Source of the DNA: JAJPJX01 sp964568355 | GTDB lineage: Bacteria; Acidobacteriota; Terriglobia; Bryobacterales; Bryobacteraceae | Assembly (NCBI GenBank): GCA_964568355.1 | Contig: CAZMRK010000697.1 | Coordinates: 1-5,081, forward strand | Length of the DNA stretch: 5,081 nucleotides | Direction: 5' to 3' | Shown: piece after piece, positions 1-5,081 of the stretch | How positions within the stretch are numbered: position 1 is the stretch's first letter | How the letters are laid out: each line of letters begins with the position of its first letter | Program-made: the position numbers and the translations under genes | The notes under the pieces: generated by a model | Told to the model about the DNA's origin: nothing | The model's database searches: none | What the model saw: the letters and a program-made list of their open reading frames with translations, nothing else

Positions 1-1534
1 GCGGAATGCCGATACGGGCGCGCTGGTGCCGGCGCGAGTCTATCTGTTCCGCGGAGCCACGCCGCACCGGCTAAGCCCGGTGGATAACCTGCTTCCGTTG
101 TTCGAGGACAACTTCTACCGCGAGCGCCTGTGGCGCATGACCAGGGAGCCCAAGAGCCTCGAGGTGGATATACGCAATCAATGGCACGACCTCCTGCTGG
201 AGGGCACCGGGACTTTCGATGTTCCCGCGTGGGACGATTACCGGCTGGAGGCCTACCATGGTTTTTTCTGGGAACCGGGCGCGGAGAAATTTGCCCTGAA
301 GCCGGGAGAAAAGAAGACCGTGGTCGTCAAGGTGAAGCCGATCGCTCCCGGGCGCCAGGAAAAATGGATCGCGGGCGACGAGCACATTCACCTAATGCGG
401 GCCCGCGAGGATAACGAGGTCTTTCTGAAATGGCTGCGGGCCGAGGACCTGAACGTGGGCATGTTCCTGACCGGAATGCGCCAGCAGCATTTCGGCGTGC
501 AGTACGCCTTTGGTCGTGAAGGCGAGGCCCGGATGCCGGGCTACTCGATCCGCTCGGGCCAGGAGACGCGCAGCGAGTTCTACGGCCACACGCTGCTTTT
601 CGGGCAGGATCACCTGATCGAGCCCCCCAGCATCGGCAGCATGTACAGCAATACGCCCTGGGCCTGGCCGATCCCGCCGGTCTATTTTCAGGAAGGGCGC
701 GGTGCCGGAGCGATCGTAGGCTATGCCCACTTTCACGGCAGCATGCCACACTCCCAGCTTCTGCTGAACCTGGTACTCAACCGGATCGATTTTGTGGAGA
801 TGTTGCAGTATGGCTGGATCAAGACCAAGGCCTGGTATCAGTTGTTGAACGCAGGGCTGCGGGTAGTGGGCACGGCGGGCTGCGACTTCCCCGATCCGCA
901 CAACCACTTTTATCCGTGGCCACGGCACCTGCCGCTGCTGGGTCCCGAGCGGACCCTGGTGAAGGCCGATGCCGGCGCCTCGGCTTACGATGCCTGGGCC
1001 GGCGGGATCCGGCGCGGCGCGGTGGTGATCAGCAACGGTCCGCTGCTGGAATTTCAGGCGAACGGCGAGACTTCCGGCAAAATCTTCGAATGGAGCGGTG
1101 AATCGAGAGAGGTCCAGGCTTCCGCAACGGCGGTGTTCTACCGGCCGATCGTCAATGTGGAGGTGATCCTGAACGGAAAAGTGGTCGCGACGGCCGAGGG
1201 TGACGGGCGCCAACGCGAAGTGACGCTGCCGTTCCGGACGAAGGTGACGGAGAGCTCGTGGATCGCCGCGCGGGCCAAGAGTGTGAGCTACGACGGAGAG
1301 CCCGAGATCTGGGCGCACGCGAATCCAGTCTATCTCCTGAAAGACGGCAAGCCGGTCTATGTTCCACGCGACCGCGAGGCTATCCGCGAGCGGTGGACGC
1401 AGGAAGTGGAGTACTACAAGACCGCGGGGCTGCCATTTGAAAAAGACAGCCAGCGGGAAGAGTTGATGCGGCTGGCGGAGGAGACGCTGCGGATTCTGCG
1501 AGGCCCGCAGCCTCCCTGGCCGCGCGCGAAGTGA
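1..1534 (+). CDS. CehA/McbA family metallohydrolase (PHP-type), 5' partial
   Basis: Likely a metal-dependent hydrolase of the CehA/McbA family, in which a PHP fold cleaves ester, carbamate or phosphoester bonds; the substrate cannot be read here. The frame is open from base 2, so the true start lies upstream. The GTG at 26 is unlikely to be it, because the codons before it continue a plausible beta strand (ADTGALVPARVYLF). Counting from that GTG as residue 1: residues 1-110 form a beta-rich domain with the FDVPAWDDYRLEAYHG pattern typical of the family; 113-300 form the PHP part with GDEHIH (His120, His122), Glu180, His188, YAHFHG (His235, His237) and GTAGCDFPD (Asp287) followed by His292 as candidate metal ligands; 327-435 form a beta-sandwich opening with VVISNGPLLEF. 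The gene ends with TGA at 1532-1534. Any signal peptide, common in such proteins, would be off the window. Family is fairly sure; substrate unknown. Confidence 0.85.
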   Translation, partial: RNADTGALVPARVYLFRGATPHRLSPVDNLLPLFEDNFYRERLWRMTREPKSLEVDIRNQWHDLLLEGTGTFDVPAWDDYRLEAYHGFFWEPGAEKFALKPGEKKTVVVKVKPIAPGRQEKWIAGDEHIHLMRAREDNEVFLKWLRAEDLNVGMFLTGMRQQHFGVQYAFGREGEARMPGYSIRSGQETRSEFYGHTLLFGQDHLIEPPSIGSMYSNTPWAWPIPPVYFQEGRGAGAIVGYAHFHGSMPHSQLLLNLVLNRIDFVEMLQYGWIKTKAWYQLLNAGLRVVGTAGCDFPDPHNHFYPWPRHLPLLGPERTLVKADAGASAYDAWAGGIRRGAVVISNGPLLEFQANGETSGKIFEWSGESREVQASATAVFYRPIVNVEVILNGKVVATAEGDGRQREVTLPFRTKVTESSWIAARAKSVSYDGEPEIWAHANPVYLLKDGKPVYVPRDREAIRERWTQEVEYYKTAGLPFEKDSQREELMRLAEETLRILRGPQPPWPRAK

Positions 1535-1541
1535 GGGTTAC

Positions 1542-1580
1542 GGCTGGAAAGGCTGGCCGGTGCGGCGGCCAGCGCCAGCC
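1542..1580. terminator. GC-rich hairpin between convergent genes, possible bidirectional terminator
   Basis: An 8-bp perfect stem (GCTGGCCG at 1552-1559, CGGCCAGC at 1566-1573, 6-nt loop) is enclosed by a second stem (GGCTGG at 1542-1547 with CCAGCC at 1575-1580), giving about 14 pairs with a small internal loop. It fills almost all of the 47-bp gap between the stop of the PHP gene (1534) and the stop of the leftward hydrolase gene (1582). Neither side has a true T tract; read leftward the inner stem is followed only by CTTTCC. The position argues for a terminator used from both sides, but the missing U run leaves this uncertain. Confidence 0.4.
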
Positions 1581-1581
1581 C

Positions 1582-3801
1582 TTAGCGGACTGGTGTCCAA
1601 TGCAGCATCTGATCGAGAAACGGAAGCGATTCGGAGCCGTCTACTTTGTGTGGGCCATCGAAGCGGGCCACGCGGCCTTTTTCAGGAATACCGAGCTTGC
1701 GGTATAGCTCGGTGACTCGCGCCAATTCCAGCTCGACGAAACGGCGCGGCTCAATCTCGATGCCATCTCTGTCGCCGACTTCAATCAGGAAGGCTCGTGG
1801 AGGAACCAGCGAAGCCAGGTCGGAATGATTGAACTTGTGCAGGATATCGAAATTAAACATGTCGAACATATCCTGGTAGAAAAGAAACGACGTGCCTTCG
1901 GTGAGGTCGGTGCTCTTGAGGTTCCAGTCGTTGAAGTAGCCGCTGCAGACGACGGCCTGGAAACGCGGCTCGCCCGGGCCGGTCCAGAGAGCGGTGAAGC
2001 CGCCATAAGATAGCCCGTAGAAGGCGAACCGGTCTTTGTCGACAAAGGGGAGCGTCTCGAGGAAATCCAGGACGCGGCCCGCTTTCCGGATCTCCATCCC
2101 GACCGGAGTGAGGCCTACCAGGTGAGCGCGGCGCACCAGGGAATTGCGGCCCTTCTCCGTCTGGGTGGAGATCATGGGCGCAAAGACGATATAGCCCCGC
2201 TGCACCAGTTGGCGGCCGAGTTTGGAATAGGTGGCGTCCGCGCGGGCGTTCACCACCACCCCGAGAACGTCTTCCGGCTTCCCGCCCAGCCCGTGCTGCG
2301 CGAAGACCACGGGGCGGCGCTCCCCGTTCTTGAGGTTTTTGGGCACCAGCAGGATTCCGTAAGCGTGCACGCCATCATAGACACGTACCGAAAGGCGGTA
2401 GCCGCGGAATCCGGGCTCATCGTAGATCTGGACGCTTTTCGGCTCCAAAGGTCCGGCGGGGGCGGGATAGCGGCCCACGATATCGAGGAAGGCTTCGTAT
2501 TTGGCTTTGCTCCAGCGCCGGTAGCGGTCGATGGAACTGGTATCGGGCTGCCAGCGCTGGTCGCGGGCGGCATATGCCTGCATGGCCAGGTTGCGGTAGC
2601 GCGCCTGCCATTGGGAGAACTGGGCATTGGCGATGGCGAAGAAGGGTTCGGGATCGGCCGGAGGCTGGGGCGGGGAAATGAGCCAGTGAACGTCGGGATG
2701 CAGAACCTCATCGAACAGGTCGATGGCGGCCGTGGAAGGTCCATGCTGCTGGTCACGCTCCGCGCTATAGCGAATGGCCGCGGCCGCGTTAGCCTTCTCA
2801 AAGAACGAAACGGCGCGCAAGAATTCGTCCTTCGCGTCCGGACCGCCGCGATCGATGACAAGAGCGCGAGGGGCAATCATGCCGGCGATCTCGGCGTCGC
2901 CGAAGCGCTTCAGGTGCTTCCAGACGATACGGTCCTCCGGCTCGTCAAAAGCTCGCTCGCGCCGGTCGAAATAGTTGGCAACCAGCGCGGCTTGGAGGCG
3001 GGTATCGAGAGCGGCGGCATAGAGCGCAGTCAGGCCACCCTGGCCGGATCCGGCAACACCGATGCGTGCGGGGTCGACCCGAGACAGCGTGGCCAGAAAA
3101 TCCACCGCGGACGAGACCTGCTGCACCTCGCTGCCGATCAGGTGGCGGCCCACCTGATAGGCGAGCCGGACGAGCCAATCGCGATCCTCGGTCCACGGCT
3201 GGCTGAACGCGCGCCTTTGGATGAAGAACGGGACCAGGACTACGTATCCGTTCACGGCCAGGCTGCGGGCATACTGCTCCCGCTGCGGCAGCCGCCGGGT
3301 AAGCCCCGCGATATCGGCGGCGGACAGGTCCGCGTCGGGGATCGCGACTACGGCAGGATGCTTGCCCGTCCGGATGGGTTCCAGAAGGATGCCGTATTCC
3401 TTCACGATGGCGCCGGACGATCCAATGGTGGAGCCGATACTGCCGAGCCGCAGGATTGGCCATTCCACCAGCGAAAAGGTGAATGCCGGAGTTGCTCTGA
3501 TCTGCCTGGTTTTGGGGGCGGGTGGAAGGAATTGCTCTACAGCGCCGATGATTTGACGCAGTTGCTCGCGATTGCGGGCCACCACCTGGTCACGGTCGCC
3601 TTCCCAGTAGCGGCTGCGCTCTCGGGCGGCGTCCTGGATGCGCTCCTCAAAATAATGGCGCAACTCGCCGTATTGCTCCGAAACGATGTCTCGAGGGAAA
3701 TCCCAAGGGGAGGTGCCGGAGAGGGCGGCGGGCGATTGCGCCTGAACCGCCGGCCACGATATTACGCAGAGGACGAGGACGGTGAGAGACGAATGCCACA
3801 T
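1582..3801 (-). CDS. Secreted tandem-domain alpha/beta hydrolase (putative esterase)
   Basis: A 739-residue exported protein, probably a carboxylic ester hydrolase resembling dienelactone hydrolase or acetylxylan esterase-like enzymes; the substrate is unknown. Residues 1-21 look like a signal peptide (hydrophobic TVLVLCVISW, likely cut after VQA), although the n-region has no Lys or Arg. Two homologous units follow. Unit 1 (about 45-375) has a helical lead-in, YGILLEP, the turn GVAGSGQGG at 248-256, IAPRALVID, Asp322 and His353. Unit 2 (about 400-735) has its own helical lead-in, YGILLVP, HGLGG at 503-507, the nucleophile elbow YGLSYGG with Ser598, then Asp679 and His718 in GPHKVDG. Aligning the elbows puts Gly253 where Ser598 sits, so unit 1 probably lacks catalysis. 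ATG at 3801 is the only in-frame ATG after the upstream stop, but no Shine-Dalgarno lies near it; GGAG is about 22 nt away. The stop is TAA at 1582-1584. Fold is sure; reaction is inferred. Confidence 0.88.
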   Translation of the reverse strand: MWHSSLTVLVLCVISWPAVQAQSPAALSGTSPWDFPRDIVSEQYGELRHYFEERIQDAARERSRYWEGDRDQVVARNREQLRQIIGAVEQFLPPAPKTRQIRATPAFTFSLVEWPILRLGSIGSTIGSSGAIVKEYGILLEPIRTGKHPAVVAIPDADLSAADIAGLTRRLPQREQYARSLAVNGYVVLVPFFIQRRAFSQPWTEDRDWLVRLAYQVGRHLIGSEVQQVSSAVDFLATLSRVDPARIGVAGSGQGGLTALYAAALDTRLQAALVANYFDRRERAFDEPEDRIVWKHLKRFGDAEIAGMIAPRALVIDRGGPDAKDEFLRAVSFFEKANAAAAIRYSAERDQQHGPSTAAIDLFDEVLHPDVHWLISPPQPPADPEPFFAIANAQFSQWQARYRNLAMQAYAARDQRWQPDTSSIDRYRRWSKAKYEAFLDIVGRYPAPAGPLEPKSVQIYDEPGFRGYRLSVRVYDGVHAYGILLVPKNLKNGERRPVVFAQHGLGGKPEDVLGVVVNARADATYSKLGRQLVQRGYIVFAPMISTQTEKGRNSLVRRAHLVGLTPVGMEIRKAGRVLDFLETLPFVDKDRFAFYGLSYGGFTALWTGPGEPRFQAVVCSGYFNDWNLKSTDLTEGTSFLFYQDMFDMFNFDILHKFNHSDLASLVPPRAFLIEVGDRDGIEIEPRRFVELELARVTELYRKLGIPEKGRVARFDGPHKVDGSESLPFLDQMLHWTPVR

Positions 3802-3840
3802 GGGCGGATCGCGATCGGGTGCACTCCAGCGCAGTTTGTA

Positions 3841-3851
3841 ATCGTAGCATA
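3841..3851 (-). promoter_or_regulatory. Possible -10 element upstream of the hydrolase gene
   Basis: Read on the minus strand, TATGCT (3851-3846) and the overlapping TACGAT (3846-3841) both resemble a sigma-70 -10 box and would give a leader of roughly 30-40 nt before the ATG at 3801. I find no convincing TTGACA-like box 16-18 bp further upstream. The hydrolase could instead be read through from the tRNA gene 103 bp upstream on the same strand. Weak call. Confidence 0.2.
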
Positions 3852-3869
3852 AGGTTCGCGCGGGAAGAT

Positions 3870-3883
3870 CCGGCAGGAGCCGG
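3870..3883 (-). terminator. Small hairpin downstream of the tRNA, possible terminator
   Basis: A short GC-rich hairpin (CCGGC at 3870-3874, 4-nt loop, GCCGG at 3879-3883) begins about 21 nt past the encoded CCA of the tRNA on the minus strand. It is followed on that strand by ATCTTCCC, not a clean T run. It could end or help process the tRNA transcript, or could be chance in GC-rich DNA. The rest of the 103-bp gap between the hydrolase and the tRNA shows only the weak -10 candidate. Confidence 0.25.
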
Positions 3884-3904
3884 GGCGATTATCTGAGATT
3901 AGGC

Positions 3905-3998
<94 letters not shown>

Positions 3999-4077
3999 GT
4001 GAGATGTGCAATGGCCGCTTATGAGCTATGCTACCACACCTCCGCAGACTTGCCGCGGCCCGCGGAAGTGCGGGCGC

Positions 4078-4083
4078 TACAAT
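4078..4083 (+). promoter_or_regulatory. TACAAT, candidate -10 box for the sugar isomerase gene
   Basis: TACAAT differs from the TATAAT consensus at one base and ends 9 nt before the ATG at 4093. A transcript starting 6-8 nt downstream would begin almost at that ATG, giving a leaderless or nearly leaderless mRNA, which agrees with the lack of a Shine-Dalgarno there. No good -35 lies at the usual spacing; TTGCCG at 4050-4055 is 22 bp away, too far for a standard promoter. A second possible -10, TATGCT at 4027-4032, would leave a leader of about 54 nt. Confidence 0.3.
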
Positions 4084-4092
4084 AGCAGCGGT

Positions 4093-5081
4093 ATGGCAAA
4101 GAAGATGACCATGGGGCTGATCATCGGGAACCGCGGGTTTTTCCCGGACCGACTGGCGAAAGAAGGCCGGGAGGAGATGATCCGGGTGATCCAGGAAGCC
4201 GGCATGGATGTGGTGGTGCTTGGTCCGGAAGACTCCAAGCACGGAGCGGTCGAGACCCGCGAAGAGTCTCGCAAGTGCGCCGCCCTGTTTCAGGCGAACC
4301 GCGCGCGGATCGACGGGATCATCGTCTCGCTGCCCAACTTCGGCGAAGAGCGCGGCATCGCCGACGCGTTGCGCATGGCGGAACTGAATGTTCCGGTGCT
4401 GATCCAGGCCACGCCGGATTCCTCCTCGCGCATGACGATCCAGTTCCGGCGCGATAGCTTTTGCGGCAAGATGTCGGCCTGCAACAACCTGTCGCAGTAT
4501 GGGATTCCGTACTCGCTGACCACGCGGCACACCGAGAGCCCGGATTCGGATCTGTTTCGCAAAGACCTGGCCTGGTTCGCGGGCGTGTGCCGGGTGGCGA
4601 ACGGTCTGCGGCGCGTGCGCATCGGGGCGATCGGAGCTAGACCCGCGGCCTTCAACACGGTGCGCTATAGCGAAAAGCTGCTGGAGGCGCAGGGCGTCTC
4701 GGTAGAGACGGTGGACCTTTCGGAGATTCTGGGACGCGTCGGAAAAATGCGGGATACCGACGAAGCCGCCGAGCGCAAGCTGGCCGAGATCCGGAGCTAC
4801 GTGTCAACAGCCGGAATCGGCAGCGAGGCCCTGGTCAAAATGGCCAAGCTGGCGGCGGTGGTGGAAGGCTGGATGAAAGAGACCGATGTGGTGATGAGCG
4901 CGGTGCAGTGCTGGACGGCGATCGAAACCTACTTCGGCGTGGTGCCCTGCACCGTGATGAGCATGATGAGCAACAACCTGCTGCCCAGCGCCTGCGAGGT
5001 GGATATCTGCGGGGTGGTGGGGATGTACGCGCTGCAACTGGCATCCGGGACTCCCAGCGCCCTGCTCGACTGGAACAACAA
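4093..5081 (+). CDS. L-fucose/L-arabinose isomerase family protein (COG2407-like), 3' partial
   Basis: Probably a cytoplasmic, metal-dependent sugar (aldose-ketose) isomerase of the L-fucose/L-arabinose isomerase fold; the exact sugar is unknown, so no gene symbol is given. The window holds 329 codons. From memory the family is near 470-480 residues, so roughly the last third is missing, including the His-containing C-terminal part. Visible marks are the N-terminal GLIIGNRGFFPDRLAKEG (residues 8-25), a Rossmann-like alternation of strands and helices (DVVVLGPED, DGIIVSLPNFG, VPVLIQATPD), FCGKMSACNNLSQYGIPYSL (123-142), RIGAIGARPAAFNTVRYSEK (176-195), VQCWTAIE (271-278) and PSACEVDICG (298-307). 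Glu302 or Asp304 are candidate metal ligands. ATG 4093 is chosen over in-frame ATGs at 4105 and 4111, which remain possible (GAAG sits 6 nt before 4111), and over ATG 4021, which would add 24 unlike residues. No stop occurs before the right edge. No signal peptide is seen. Confidence 0.85.
   Translation, partial: MAKKMTMGLIIGNRGFFPDRLAKEGREEMIRVIQEAGMDVVVLGPEDSKHGAVETREESRKCAALFQANRARIDGIIVSLPNFGEERGIADALRMAELNVPVLIQATPDSSSRMTIQFRRDSFCGKMSACNNLSQYGIPYSLTTRHTESPDSDLFRKDLAWFAGVCRVANGLRRVRIGAIGARPAAFNTVRYSEKLLEAQGVSVETVDLSEILGRVGKMRDTDEAAERKLAEIRSYVSTAGIGSEALVKMAKLAAVVEGWMKETDVVMSAVQCWTAIETYFGVVPCTVMSMMSNNLLPSACEVDICGVVGMYALQLASGTPSALLDWNN

Noticed and set aside
392..1318. A 308-codon open frame on the minus strand, opposite the PHP metallohydrolase gene
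   Set aside because: It is again in complementary register with a GC-rich gene that has clear metal-binding motifs on the other strand; its product has no recognisable family features.
2122..3852. A 576-codon open frame on the plus strand, opposite the secreted hydrolase gene
   Set aside because: Its codons are the exact register complements of the hydrolase codons, so it stays open simply because the hydrolase avoids TTA, CTA and TCA. The translated product shows no recognisable domain, while the minus strand reads a coherent signal peptide and two hydrolase units.
4021..4092. In-frame ATG at 4021 that would extend the isomerase by 24 residues
   Set aside because: The added residues are rich in Pro, Arg and Cys and unlike the family, whose conserved part starts just before GLIIGNRGFFP. 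There is no ribosome binding site before 4021 and it overlaps the likely promoter region.

Overview
The window looks like a piece of a GC-rich bacterial chromosome. Codons ending in G or C dominate, and the secreted hydrolase gene has a stretch of about 560 codons without a single TTA, CTA or TCA. The mix of a CehA/McbA-type PHP metallohydrolase, an exported alpha/beta hydrolase and a COG2407-type sugar isomerase, with no clear Shine-Dalgarno sequences, recalls soil Acidobacteriota of the Solibacter/Bryobacter group. That assignment rests on remembered family distribution, not on a marker gene, and is tentative.

Layout from left to right. Bases 1-1534 (+) hold the 3' part of a CehA/McbA family metallohydrolase: a beta-rich N-terminal domain, a PHP-type metal site and a C-terminal beta-sandwich; its start is outside the window. 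It converges on a 739-residue secreted protein (1582-3801, -), and the 47-bp gap holds a GC-rich hairpin that could serve as a shared terminator. The 739-residue protein is an internal duplication of an alpha/beta hydrolase unit: the second copy has a full Ser-Asp-His triad, while the first has Gly in place of the nucleophilic Ser. Upstream of it on the same strand lies a complete tRNA-Ser(GCU) gene with encoded CCA (3905-3998). Divergent from the tRNA, a sugar isomerase-like gene of the L-fucose/L-arabinose isomerase family starts near 4093 (+) and runs off the right edge.

How the parts relate. No two protein genes form an operon: the first pair converge, and the tRNA gene separates the second pair. 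The three enzymes would fit carbohydrate or ester breakdown, but nothing in the sequence ties them to one pathway. There are no transposases, integrases, CRISPR arrays, long repeats or defence genes. All gaps between genes are about 100 bases or shorter. I see no new multi-gene system here; the most interesting single object is the duplicated hydrolase with one degenerate active site.
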